A stretch of DNA of 23,081 nucleotides from CAYFQH01 sp964345215 (GTDB taxonomy: Bacteria; Bacillota; Clostridia; Christensenellales; Aristaeellaceae): the NCBI GenBank assembly GCA_964345215.1, contig CAYFQH010000032.1:1-23081 (forward strand), read 5' to 3'. A program made the translations under genes and the position numbers. Within the stretch, counting starts at the first letter, position 1. Each line of letters begins with the position of its first letter. The notes beneath the pieces are model-generated. The model was not told where the DNA came from and ran no database searches. It worked only from the letters and a program-made list of their open reading frames with translations. This document shows, piece by piece, positions 15,285-22,890 of the stretch.

Positions 15285-15977
15285 CTATTCAATGCCCCGC
15301 CACTGGTTAAAGGGGAAGAAAACGAAGCGTACATGACCGATGATGGCTTTACGGCTAATAGGGCCAATGCTGCGGCTGTCGTTACTGTTATCTCTGTTAT
15401 CGCCTACAACAAAATACTCATCCTCTCCCAGGGTAATAGGCTCCATTAGGCCAAGGCGGCTGTTGCGCTGGGGGGTGATGTAGGGTTCATCCAAGGGTTC
15501 GCCGTTAATAAAAAACACCTTTTGACCTTTTTGGGCATCGTACCTGATTTCAATGGTGTCCCCAGGCAGACCAATCAGCCGCTTTACAAAGTTTTGGGGC
15601 ATGGTAATCAGGTTTAAAAACTTGGTGGTACGCCCGGGATAATGGCAAATCACCACATCATGGCGTTTAGGCTCGTTAAAAAGGTAGTCAAACTTGGTTA
15701 CAAAAACCATTTCCTCGTGGTGCAAGGTATCGGCCATGCTGGAGCCATCTACTTTTACCGGCTCAAAAATAAAGGTGCGGATAAGAAGAGCGGCAATCAC
15801 TGCTATGGCAATGGTTAAGACCCAGCTGAGAATCTCTTTAAAAAGACTGGGCGGGGCCTTTTGCGGTGCATTCTCTCCTTCGGCCTGGGCCGATGGAACG
15901 GGATCAATACCCTTCCCTTGGGGCATGTTTTCAGGGGTGTTGTTTGGGTCACTGGGATATAAATTATTTTGGGGCAT
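15285..15977 (-). CDS. lepB: signal peptidase I (first of a tandem pair)
   Basis: Type I signal peptidase, paralogous to the next copy downstream; the two match closely from the transmembrane helix to the end. It has a short polar N-tail rich in Pro and Asn, a transmembrane helix (ILSWVLTIAIAVIAALLI), the catalytic Ser in VDGSSMADTL and Lys in FVKRLIGLPGD, and VVGDNRDNSNDSRSIGPI. As in its partner, Pro of SMxPTL is replaced, here by Asp. The start is uncertain: ATG 15977 with TGAGG upstream is preferred, while GTG 15992 in frame is the alternative. It follows DUF951 by 41 bases, probably as one operon. Confidence 0.92.
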   Translation of the reverse strand: MPQNNLYPSDPNNTPENMPQGKGIDPVPSAQAEGENAPQKAPPSLFKEILSWVLTIAIAVIAALLIRTFIFEPVKVDGSSMADTLHHEEMVFVTKFDYLFNEPKRHDVVICHYPGRTTKFLNLITMPQNFVKRLIGLPGDTIEIRYDAQKGQKVFFINGEPLDEPYITPQRNSRLGLMEPITLGEDEYFVVGDNRDNSNDSRSIGPISRKAIIGHVRFVFFPFNQWRGIE

Positions 15978-16018
15978 GTTATAAAACCTCACAATACACA
16001 GTTAAAGCCGGTATTGGC

Positions 16019-16237
16019 TTAGTAAAGCCCTTCCTCCGGGGCCGGCCCGTTTGACATAAGGGTTTTTTTACGGCGCTTTAAAAAAGTTTGCCTGTCCATC
16101 ATTACAATACGGCTGCAGCCGGAACACTTGATTTTAATATCGGCTCCAACACGAATCACCGTCCACTCATTGCTGCCGCAGGGGTGGGGTTTTTTTGTTT
16201 GGATGATATCGCCTAGGTAAACATCGTTCATGCTCAT
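16019..16237 (-). CDS. DUF951 protein
   Basis: A 72-residue DUF951 protein of unknown function, common in Firmicutes. The body VYLGDIIQTKKPHPCGSNEW, then VIRVGADIKIKCSGCSRIVM, is the whole family domain. Cys20, Cys38 and Cys41 resemble a small zinc or nucleic-acid-binding knuckle, which is my inference. A basic tail FLKRRKK follows. AAAGGAG lies seven bases before the ATG at 16237. It heads a minus-strand unit with the two signal peptidases. Confidence 0.85.
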   Translation of the reverse strand: MSMNDVYLGDIIQTKKPHPCGSNEWTVIRVGADIKIKCSGCSRIVMMDRQTFLKRRKKTLMSNGPAPEEGLY

Positions 16238-16280
16238 GGCTGTGCTCCTTTCAATAAAGGGCGGCGTGAAAAGGATTAAC

Positions 16281-16336
16281 AGGTTTTAAAAAACCTTTAT
16301 ATCACAAGGAATAGCCCTTATACCAAGGGATATTCC
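16281..16336 (-). terminator. inverted repeats at the end of the GH130 gene
   Basis: Two inverted repeats follow one another. GGAATAGCCCTT / AAGGGATATTCC (16308-16319 with 16325-16336, one mismatch) straddles the GH130 stop codon. AGGTTTT / AAAACCT (16281-16287 with 16290-16296) lies just beyond. Neither has a strong T-run on the minus strand, so termination before DUF951 may be leaky. Confidence 0.35.
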
Positions 16337-17307
16337 TTCATGTAGTTAAGGAGATGGTCAACGGTTGTAAAGGCAAGGCCTGTTACCGTGTCGGCGCAGC
16401 CATAGTAAATGGCAATACGGCCTGTTTCGCTATCAGTCAAGGCGGCGCAAGGGAAAATCACATTGGGCACATCTCCCATACATTCATACGACGTTTCGGG
16501 TCCTAAAATATAGTGGCGTGAACGGGCCAAAACTTTCCAGGGCTGCTCAAGATCCAAAAGGGCAACACCCATGCGGTACACAAAGCCGTTGCAGGTATTA
16601 ATGACCCCGTGGTAAATCACCAGCCAGCCTTCATCGGTTTCAATGGGGATAGGGCCGGGGCCGATTTTTTTAGACTGCCAGGCAGATTGATCTCCAGGAT
16701 AGGCACCCATCACAAAGCGATGCTTGCCCCAGTAGGTTAAATCAGGGCTTTCGCTAATAAAAATATCCCCAAAGGGGGTGTGGCCTGTGTCGGAAGGGCG
16801 GCTGAGCATCATAAACTTGCCGTCTATTTTTCTGGGAAACAAAACCCCGTTACGGTTGTAGGGTAAAAGCAGATTTTCCATTTGATGAAAAGCTTTAAAA
16901 TCCTTCGTCCAGGCGATACCAATGGTGGGGCCATGGTAGCCGTTGCACCAGGTAATATAGTAGCGATCATCAATAAAACAAACCCTTGGGTCGTAGCGGT
17001 ATTCCCTTTTGGTAATATATGGATCCCCTTCAAAAATAATAGGGGTATCGGAAATGGTAAAATCAATACCATTGTTGCTAAAGCCCACATAAATGTCCAT
17101 GCTCACGGCTTTTGAATCGCAGCGGAAAACTCCTGCATATCCTCCCTTAAAGGGAACGACAGCGCTATTAAAAACACTGTTGCTGATTTTGTTGGCGTGA
17201 CGGGAAATAACCGGATTTTGGTCATAGCGCCACACCGGATTATGTAACTGTTCCGGCGGATTCTGCCAAGGAATGTTGGGCAGAGCGGAACCAATAATTT
17301 TTGCCAT
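16318..17307 (-). CDS. GH130 glycoside phosphorylase / hydrolase family protein
   Basis: A 329-residue five-bladed beta-propeller enzyme of glycoside hydrolase family 130. Characterised members phosphorolyse beta-1,2- or beta-1,4-mannosides to mannose-1-phosphate. Family landmarks in order are HNPVWRYDQNPVI, NSAVVPFKGGYAGVFRCDS, REYRYDPRVCFIDDRYYITW (with the catalytic Asp region in YDPR), GVLFPRKIDGKF, KKIGPGPIPIETDEGWLVIY and YHGV. No signal peptide is present, so it acts inside the cell on imported oligosaccharides. No transporter or other sugar gene lies beside it, and the linkage specificity cannot be told from sequence alone. Its start (ATG 17307) follows GCGAGG. Confidence 0.88.
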   Translation of the reverse strand: MAKIIGSALPNIPWQNPPEQLHNPVWRYDQNPVISRHANKISNSVFNSAVVPFKGGYAGVFRCDSKAVSMDIYVGFSNNGIDFTISDTPIIFEGDPYITKREYRYDPRVCFIDDRYYITWCNGYHGPTIGIAWTKDFKAFHQMENLLLPYNRNGVLFPRKIDGKFMMLSRPSDTGHTPFGDIFISESPDLTYWGKHRFVMGAYPGDQSAWQSKKIGPGPIPIETDEGWLVIYHGVINTCNGFVYRMGVALLDLEQPWKVLARSRHYILGPETSYECMGDVPNVIFPCAALTDSETGRIAIYYGCADTVTGLAFTTVDHLLNYMKEYPLV

Positions 17308-17345
17308 AAAAAAACCTCGCTTTACATGTTTACGTCATGAAATTT

Positions 17346-17374
17346 ATTATAATTAAACCGGTGAAAGAAGTCAA
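17346..17374 (-). promoter_or_regulatory. sigma-A-type promoter of the GH130 gene
   Basis: On the minus strand TTGACT (17374-17369), a 17-base spacer and a perfect TATAAT (17351-17346). This is the best consensus promoter in the window and puts the transcript start about 30 bases before the ATG. Confidence 0.75.
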
Positions 17375-17417
17375 TGGAGCCTTTGGTTAACAAACGATTA
17401 GAAATTGCAAGAATAAA

Positions 17418-17446
17418 TTGCTTTTTTTCAGTTATTTGGTTACAAT
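17418..17446 (+). promoter_or_regulatory. promoter of the degV gene
   Basis: TTGCTT (17418-17423), a 17-base spacer and TACAAT (17441-17446). It lies 54 bases before the degV start and is back-to-back with the GH130 promoter. Confidence 0.5.
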
Positions 17447-17499
17447 AGATAAACAAGGAATCTGTAAAAGGGTAATGCTGAGAAATGAGGAGGACTTTG

Positions 17500-18378
17500 A
17501 TGGCAAATTATGTGTTTATGACTGATTCCAACAGCGATTTAACATATATTTACCGGGATGAACATCAGATACCTATTGTATATATGCCTTATACCATTGA
17601 AGGAGAAGAGTTTTTTGCAGATTTAGGTGAAGGCGGTAACAATGTTGATTTTTATAATAAATTGCGCCAAGGGGCTTCAGCTATCACATCTTTGTTGCCG
17701 GTAGGGGCTTACCTTGAGTATTTTGAGCCTATCCTAAAGGACGGAAAAGACCTTTTGTTTATCGCTTTTTCAAGCCAGCTTTCCAACACCATCGAAAACA
17801 TTTATAAAGCCAGGGAGGAACTACTTGAAAAATACCCGGACAGGAAACTTATGGTGGTGGATACCATGTCCATCTCCGCCCCCCAAACCCTTTTGGTTAA
17901 ACATGCCTATACCATGTATCAAAAGGGGAAGACCATGGATGAAATAGCCCAATGGATTGAAGAGAATAAAATGCGCGCTCAGGCTATTTTTACGGTGGAT
18001 GATTTAAAGTATTTAAAGCGGGGGGGCCGTATCTCCGGTGCCAGTGCCTTTATGGGCACCATGCTTGATATTAAACCCATTTTGGCCATGGGAAAAAACG
18101 GTAAAATTGTACCGGCCGAAAAGGTACAAGGCCGTAAAAAAGCTTTAAGAACCTTAGCCGACCGTACAGCCCAGTGGATTGAAAACCCCAGTGAGCAAAC
18201 CATTATTTTAATGCATGCCGACGCCGAGGAAGATGTAAAAAAACTAGAAGAGCTAATCCGTAGCCGCATACCAGATTTGGGCGGTGTTGAAACAATATTC
18301 GTAGGGCCCGTTATTGGCACTCATTGCGGGCCGGGAACCGTAGCCAGTTGCTTTATGGGGATAGAGCGAAAATTCTGA
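17500..18378 (+). CDS. DegV family fatty-acid-binding protein
   Basis: DegV (FakB-type) proteins bind a fatty acid and present it to the kinase FakA for phosphorylation and use in membrane lipid synthesis. The 292-residue protein shows TDSNSDLTY near the N-terminus, TSLLPVGAYLEYFEPIL, LLFIAFSSQLSNT, VVDTMSISAPQTLLV, the DDLKYLKRGGRISGASAF signature and GPVIGTHCGPGT at the C-terminus, all ligand or phosphate contacts in the family. The ATG at 17500 is chosen because GAGGAGG lies six bases upstream; a GTG/ATG-like start at 17485 overlaps that site. No fakA is in the window. Confidence 0.93.
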   Translation: MANYVFMTDSNSDLTYIYRDEHQIPIVYMPYTIEGEEFFADLGEGGNNVDFYNKLRQGASAITSLLPVGAYLEYFEPILKDGKDLLFIAFSSQLSNTIENIYKAREELLEKYPDRKLMVVDTMSISAPQTLLVKHAYTMYQKGKTMDEIAQWIEENKMRAQAIFTVDDLKYLKRGGRISGASAFMGTMLDIKPILAMGKNGKIVPAEKVQGRKKALRTLADRTAQWIENPSEQTIILMHADAEEDVKKLEELIRSRIPDLGGVETIFVGPVIGTHCGPGTVASCFMGIERKF

Positions 18379-18416
18379 TAGGGAAATGAAAACAGCTGTG
18401 CCCACGGTACCAAAAA

Positions 18417-18453
18417 AAGAGTCTTTCTGTAAAAGGAGAGGCTCTTATTTTTT
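18417..18453 (+). terminator. terminator of degV
   Basis: AAGAGTCTTTC (18417-18427) pairs with GAGAGGCTCTT (18436-18446), with two G-T pairs, around an eight-base loop. A T-rich tail ATTTTTT follows. Confidence 0.75.
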
Positions 18454-18493
18454 AGCTTTATTCGCCCAATGAATAAAATCAATAATCTAAACA

Positions 18494-18555
18494 GGGCTAA
18501 GACAAGGGTCAAAAGCCGTAGCCTATGGATTTTGACCCGGAAAGGCCTTGTTTTT
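18494..18555 (+). other. structured element with possible pseudoknot and T-run
   Basis: GGGTCAAAA (18506-18514) pairs with TTTTGACCC (18530-18538). An outer ACAAG (18502-18506) can pair with CTTGT (18547-18551), and GGCTA (18495-18499) can pair with TAGCC inside the loop (18519-18523). A TTTTTC tail follows. It may be a second terminator or part of a small RNA. No known riboswitch or RNA family is recognised. Confidence 0.35.
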
Positions 18556-18659
18556 CTAGTATAAATAAAGGAAATAGAAACCCTTGAAGAATAGGCCTTT
18601 TCAAGGCTCAGACTTGTCAAAAAACCCCAAACGTAAAGCGTGGGATGCATGAAGGCGGC

Positions 18660-18680
18660 AAAAAAGAGGCGATGCCTCCC
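18660..18680 (-). terminator. minus-strand terminator B in the palindrome cluster
   Basis: On the minus strand GAGGC-ATC-GCCTC is followed by TTTTTT. It is a compact hairpin with a three-base loop, able to end transcripts running from the glycerate kinase side. Confidence 0.55.
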
Positions 18681-18748
18681 TTTATATACAATCGAGACCC
18701 AGCCAGGCCCATTGGCCCTTTATTGCGGTGGGTCTCGGCAATTTTGAT

Positions 18749-18771
18749 AAAAAAGGGGCAATGCCCCAAAA
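18749..18771 (-). terminator. minus-strand terminator A in the palindrome cluster
   Basis: On the minus strand GGGGC-ATT-GCCCC is followed by TTTTTT. It has the same architecture as the hairpin about 80 bases further on. It lies about 300 bases downstream of the glycerate kinase stop, which is far for a gene's own terminator. Confidence 0.6.
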
Positions 18772-19069
18772 TCGCTACGCTACAGATTCCTCTGCCCGTG
18801 AAAGCTTCGTTTTTCTTAAGGTTTTCAGCGAAAAGCATTTGTAACTAGAAACAATAAATGTAGCAATGCTACCAAGAGGAATCTGCAAGTCCAATAAAAT
18901 GAATTTCATTTTATTGGGAGGGTGTCGACTTGTTAGGCACCCTGGGCCTTTTCAAGGCTTTTTACAGCAGCCAGTGCACTTCACTTGACAACTCAGCTTA
19001 TAAAAAACAGGATACTAACTTTTTTGATTGGCAAATCGTATTCTTTGTTTCTTGCTTTTGCGCTGCTTT

Positions 19070-20212
19070 TTATGACAAGCCATTTTTTAGGTGGACCATT
19101 AGCTGTACAATGTTTTCCATGGTCTCGCGAAGATTTTCTTTGCTTTGGTGCTTTGTTTGTTCAAAGGGAAGCGCAAGGCGGTTGATTGTAAAAACTGAAA
19201 TAATTCCATACTGGCGTAAGGCACGCAATGGTATTTCGGCAGCCCCTACTACAGCCAAAACAGGAACTGCTTTTTTTTGTGCTCTTTTGGCTACACCAAT
19301 AACCACCTTGCCCCTTAAAGATTGTTGATCCAGTTTTCCTTCGCCGGTGATAATTAAATTCGCTCCTTCAATTAAGCTTTCAAAGGCCACAGCATCTAAT
19401 ACGGCGTTAATGCCCATTTGCATTGTAGCACCTAAAAAAGCAACCATCCCTGCGCCTAAGCCCCCTGCTGCACCGGCACCGGGAAGATGCTCCACTTCCA
19501 TCTTAATATCTCGCCTGATGATTTGAGCCAAATGGGCAAGGCCTGCATCCAATTGCGCTATTTGATGCAAATTCCCCCCTTTTTGGGGGCCAAATACATA
19601 GGCAGCACCTTGTTCTCCTGTAAGGGGGTTATCAATATCCGACATGGCAACCATTTCCGTTTTCTTTATGCGGGGATCAAGGCCTGAAATATCAATTTTA
19701 TCAATTTCACAAAGGGTTCCCCCTACGGGAACAAAGGCACGGCCCTGCCGGTCTAAAAACCGGACTCCCAGGGCTGCGGCGGCTCCTGCCCCCCCATCGT
19801 TGGTGGCGCTTCCTCCCATCCCCACAATTATTTTTTTACATTTTTTGTCAAGGGCATGGGAAATAAGCTGGCCAAGGCCATAGGTTGTGGTTTTAAGCGG
19901 ATTTAAGTTTTTCTCTGCCAGCGTTAGTCCTGCTGCTGCTGCCATTTCGATTACAGCAGTCCCATCTTTTAAGATACCCCAAAAGGATTGTATCTGTTCA
20001 CCGTAAGGACCTTGAACGGATAACGCAATCTTTTCGCCCCCAAGGGCTTTTAAAAAAGCATCTACGCTGCCTTCTCCTCCATCTGCAACGGGGATGGTTA
20101 CTACTTTCAACTCACTAATATTTTCAACAAGAACTTGGCGAATAATCTGGCACACCTCCTCTGAGGACATGGTGCCCTTAAAAGAGTCGGGAATTACAAT
20201 AATTTTGGTCAT
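19070..20212 (-). CDS. glxK: glycerate 2-kinase (GlxK/GarK family)
   Basis: Phosphorylates glycerate with ATP; characterised GarK/GlxK members yield 2-phosphoglycerate, which enters lower glycolysis. The 380-residue protein has the full family length and motifs: IVIPDSFKGTMSS at the N-terminus, PVADGGEGSVDAF near residue 42, IIVGMGGSATNDGGAGAAAA near 125, DIDNPLTGEQGAAYVFGPQK near 193-212, and LIITGEGKLDQQSLRGKV near 285. It starts two bases after the larA stop, with GGAG inside the larA end serving as its ribosome binding site, so the two are co-translated. No other sugar-acid enzyme lies beside it. Confidence 0.95.
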   Translation of the reverse strand: MTKIIVIPDSFKGTMSSEEVCQIIRQVLVENISELKVVTIPVADGGEGSVDAFLKALGGEKIALSVQGPYGEQIQSFWGILKDGTAVIEMAAAAGLTLAEKNLNPLKTTTYGLGQLISHALDKKCKKIIVGMGGSATNDGGAGAAAALGVRFLDRQGRAFVPVGGTLCEIDKIDISGLDPRIKKTEMVAMSDIDNPLTGEQGAAYVFGPQKGGNLHQIAQLDAGLAHLAQIIRRDIKMEVEHLPGAGAAGGLGAGMVAFLGATMQMGINAVLDAVAFESLIEGANLIITGEGKLDQQSLRGKVVIGVAKRAQKKAVPVLAVVGAAEIPLRALRQYGIISVFTINRLALPFEQTKHQSKENLRETMENIVQLMVHLKNGLS

Positions 20213-20214
20213 CT

Positions 20215-21495
20215 TTACGCTTCTCCTTTAATGATCACCCCAACACCATCAGGAATAACCGTAATGGTAGCATCAGGGTTATTCAATATTTTTTCTGCCA
20301 TTTTCAAAGCCTCATGAATATCCTTTGCCGGTATCATTCCAAAGTTTTCCACTACTTCATCAGGAGCTTGAGAAATATAAATGACGCTGGCCTTTAACAT
20401 AATACGGGTCAATATTTGCGCCTGCCACTGATCGGGTACGGTTTTTTCGGGAGGTGTTTTTATAAAACTTTCGTGCATTGCCGTATAGTCTTTTTTGCCG
20501 GTAAACAAATCATAGAAGCCCTGCCCTCCATGGCCGTCTTCTGATTTTGCTAGCATAATAATAACACCTTTTTCTTTTACCGTGGCCTCGGCTCCAGTCA
20601 TCCCTTTTACCGCCTGGTAAATATTTTGGTCCAAAGGGTAGCCGCCATTGGTGGTAATAACAATATCGGCCATACTGGGCTTTACAGCAAAAGCATCGGA
20701 AACATAATCACAGGCTTTTTGGTGTGCATCCTCTGCATTTCCTGCCACTGCAAAAAGAATATTTTTTTCCTTGCCTAAAACCACATTGCAGATAAAAGCC
20801 AGCTTTGCCATATGTGCAGCAAAAAGCATATCCTGATGAAGGGGGTTTTTATCCAAAACGCCCTGGCGAGCGTAAGGGCTGTTTATAAAGGTTCCGTTAT
20901 GATTATACATCACCGTGCTTCGAGCAGCGACCCCCGGCAATACGGATTTGCGCCCCCCTGAAAAGCCTGCAAAAAAGTGCGGTTCTACAAACCCGTCGCT
21001 TACCAGCAAATCTGCGTCAACAGCCATTTTATTCAGAATCAGTTTTCCTCCAGAGGGCAAAGCCTCCAACTCAATCATTTCAGACCGATCGCAGTCATGA
21101 GCGATAAAAATCTCGTTTTCTATCAATTCTTTGCCAAATTTACTGAGCATTTCCTCAGGGGTGGGGGCGCGGTGACAACCTGTTGCGATTAATATGTGTA
21201 CTTCAGCCTTAGGATTTCCTGTTCGTATTTCCTTTAGGAGTTCGGGTATGATGATATGGCTAGGAACAGGACGGGTATGATCGCTTGTAATAATGACCAC
21301 ATTCTTTTTCCCTTTGGCCAGCTCACATAACCTTGGGCTGCCAAAAGGATGCTCTAAGGCTTGCCTGATCAGGAGCCGCTCTGATACATTAGGCGCAGTT
21401 GATTCGCCGGAAGGCATTAACACTCCTTGTAGCCTAGATTGAGGAATGCGAACCTGTATGTTATCATGGCCATAAGGCAAATTAAAAGTTTGCAT
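20215..21495 (-). CDS. larA: LarA-family nickel-dependent 2-hydroxyacid racemase
   Basis: LarA enzymes racemise or epimerise 2-hydroxyacids by hydride transfer to a covalently bound nickel-pincer nucleotide. This 426-residue protein keeps every residue known from Lactiplantibacillus plantarum LarA at nearly the same number: SDHTRP (71-76), catalytic His108 in ATGCHRAP, His173 in EPHFFAGFSGGRKSVLPG, cofactor-attaching Lys183, nickel-binding His199 in YNHN, Tyr293, Gln294 and Lys297 in PLDQNIYQAVKG, and Trp357 in DQWQ. It should therefore be active. The cofactor makers LarB, LarC and LarE are not in the window. Being coupled to glycerate kinase, its substrate is plausibly glycerate rather than lactate. 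ATG 21495 follows AAAGGA. Confidence 0.9.
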   Translation of the reverse strand: MQTFNLPYGHDNIQVRIPQSRLQGVLMPSGESTAPNVSERLLIRQALEHPFGSPRLCELAKGKKNVVIITSDHTRPVPSHIIIPELLKEIRTGNPKAEVHILIATGCHRAPTPEEMLSKFGKELIENEIFIAHDCDRSEMIELEALPSGGKLILNKMAVDADLLVSDGFVEPHFFAGFSGGRKSVLPGVAARSTVMYNHNGTFINSPYARQGVLDKNPLHQDMLFAAHMAKLAFICNVVLGKEKNILFAVAGNAEDAHQKACDYVSDAFAVKPSMADIVITTNGGYPLDQNIYQAVKGMTGAEATVKEKGVIIMLAKSEDGHGGQGFYDLFTGKKDYTAMHESFIKTPPEKTVPDQWQAQILTRIMLKASVIYISQAPDEVVENFGMIPAKDIHEALKMAEKILNNPDATITVIPDGVGVIIKGEA

Positions 21496-21547
21496 AATAT
21501 CATCCTTTCAGATCAGTAAAAACCGAGTATTGACGGGGGAGGTAAGC
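21496..21547. promoter_or_regulatory. 52-base divergent control region between larA and cdaR
   Basis: The two genes point apart across only 52 bases, which hold both ribosome binding sites (AAAGGA for larA, GGGGGAGG for cdaR). Promoter boxes must overlap each other or lie within the 5' ends of the genes. I see no convincing -10/-35 pair here. The layout fits a regulator controlling itself and the neighbouring operon. Confidence 0.45.
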
Positions 21548-22705
21548 ATGAAAATTTCCAAGCAAGTCGCATCGCAAATTGTACAGGAATTGGAAAACAT
21601 CATTGAACAACAAATTAACTTAATGGATGAAAACAGCATTATTATTGCCAGCTCTACTCCTGAGCGAATTGGAACCGTGCATGAGGGAGGGCTTGACTTA
21701 ATCAACCAACGTTTACCTGAGCTTGCTATCCTGCCGGGGCACGAATATAAAAATACAAAGCCGGGTATCAATTTGCCTATTGAAATTGATCAGCAAATTA
21801 TTGGTGTGGTGGGCATTACCGGCAATTATGATGAAGTATCCCGTTATGGCAAAATTATCAAAAAAATGACGGAAATATTACTGCAAGGCCAATTTACCAA
21901 AGAAATGCAGTTTGAGCAGGAACGGGCAATCCGTTCTTTTATGCGCCGCTGGATTTTGGAAAAACCCTACAACGACACCAATAGTTTTATAACTAGCGGT
22001 AAGCAAATGGGAATTGACATTCAAAAGCGATGGTATTTAGCGTTGCTGCAGCCTAATTTTGATATTTTTTCAAACAGTGGCGACAGTCCTGAAAAAGGAA
22101 AAAAAACAGAAACATTTCTAATGAACTGGGCCAAAACGCAAAAGGGTTACCTTGTGCGCACTACTTCGTATTATCTGGCCATTTTTCCCAAATTTTCCTT
22201 TTCCTCCTTCTCCGCCTATTGTTCTTTTTTAAAAGAAGTCCAAAGCAAAACACATCAAACTTACCATATCAAGCTATATATCGGCTCAAGCAAAGAAACC
22301 GCTTCTAAAATCGAAATACAAAATCTGTTTCAAAAGGCAAAACATGCACTGGATGTAGCGTATGCCAGCAAAGGACTCAATCCGATTTTTTATGAGGATA
22401 TTCCAATAGAGGTTTTATTAAGCGAGGTTTCTGAACAAGGAAAAACCACTTACATTAACAAGGTGTTTTGCGGTTTTACCAAAAAAGAAATTGAAGAAAA
22501 TATACGCCTGTTGCAAGCATTGTATCGCGAGGAAGGCTCTATTTCTAAAGCAGCCGAAAAACTGTTCATTCATAAAAACACGCTTCAATATAAGCTTAAT
22601 AAATTATATGCAAAAACCAGTATTAACCCGCGCAGCTATAATGGTATTGCCATGTATCAACTGGCAATCCAAATACTAAATTCCAAAGGCCTGTTGGAAG
22701 CGTAG
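21548..22705 (+). CDS. cdaR: CdaR-type sugar-diacid/glycerate transcriptional regulator
   Basis: A 385-residue regulator. The N-terminal putative sugar-diacid recognition domain spans about residues 1-135 (KISKQVASQIVQELENIIEQ; PERIGTVHEGG; LPIEIDQQIIGVVGITG). A middle GGDEF-like PucR/CdaR region follows, and a C-terminal PucR-type helix-turn-helix: LYREEGSISKAAEKLFIHKN then TLQYKLNKLYAKT. In Escherichia coli CdaR activates galactarate, glucarate and glycerate genes in response to these acids. ATG 21548 is chosen because GGGGGAGG lies five bases upstream; a TTG at 21530 precedes that site. Its divergence from larA-glxK makes it their likely regulator. Confidence 0.92.
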   Translation: MKISKQVASQIVQELENIIEQQINLMDENSIIIASSTPERIGTVHEGGLDLINQRLPELAILPGHEYKNTKPGINLPIEIDQQIIGVVGITGNYDEVSRYGKIIKKMTEILLQGQFTKEMQFEQERAIRSFMRRWILEKPYNDTNSFITSGKQMGIDIQKRWYLALLQPNFDIFSNSGDSPEKGKKTETFLMNWAKTQKGYLVRTTSYYLAIFPKFSFSSFSAYCSFLKEVQSKTHQTYHIKLYIGSSKETASKIEIQNLFQKAKHALDVAYASKGLNPIFYEDIPIEVLLSEVSEQGKTTYINKVFCGFTKKEIEENIRLLQALYREEGSISKAAEKLFIHKNTLQYKLNKLYAKTSINPRSYNGIAMYQLAIQILNSKGLLEA

Positions 22706-22728
22706 CCATGTGCCGGGGGTAGAACTCT

Positions 22729-22757
22729 ATTATACTCAATAGATTCCTTTTATACAA
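22729..22757 (-). promoter_or_regulatory. minus-strand promoter pointing into the 3' end of cdaR
   Basis: On the minus strand TTGTAT (22757-22752), a 17-base spacer and a perfect TATAAT (22734-22729). It would direct an antisense transcript across cdaR. CTATTG is repeated directly around it, and CTATT/AATAG forms a small inverted repeat, so a bound protein is possible. Confidence 0.4.
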
Positions 22758-22890
22758 TAGAACACATCACAAAAATAGTATCTGATTTTTAGCATCAAAA
22801 GCATGCTGCAACCGTTAAAACACAGTCTGAAACTAAAGTGCAGTTGTTTTTATTTATACGTAATTTATTATGCTCTCCTCCTTTTCCTTA

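Larger units (their letters stand above)
18594..18959. repeat. palindrome-rich convergent intergenic region bounded by a 15-bp direct repeat
   Basis: GGCCTTTTCAAGGCT occurs identically at 18594-18608 and 18945-18959; the second copy has a T5 tail and could terminate on the plus strand. Between them are the inverted repeats CGAGACCCA/TGGGTCTCG (18693-18701 with 18729-18737), CAGATTCCTCT/AGAGGAATCTG (18783-18793 with 18875-18885), GTAGC-AAT-GCTAC (18860-18872) and a 27-base palindrome CCAATAAAATGAA/TTCATTTTATTGG (18891-18917). No protein-coding frame is convincing. This resembles a nest of intergenic palindromic repeats or a decayed non-coding element. A transposase is not present. Confidence 0.5.

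Noticed and set aside
18617..18838. Minus-strand open frame of 73 codons in the palindrome cluster
   Set aside because: It is built from hairpin arms and crosses a terminator; no start signal. Structure, not coding, explains the sequence.
18930..19328. Plus-strand open frames overlapping the end of glycerate kinase
   Set aside because: Antisense to a clear gene over most of their length and lacking a ribosome binding site.
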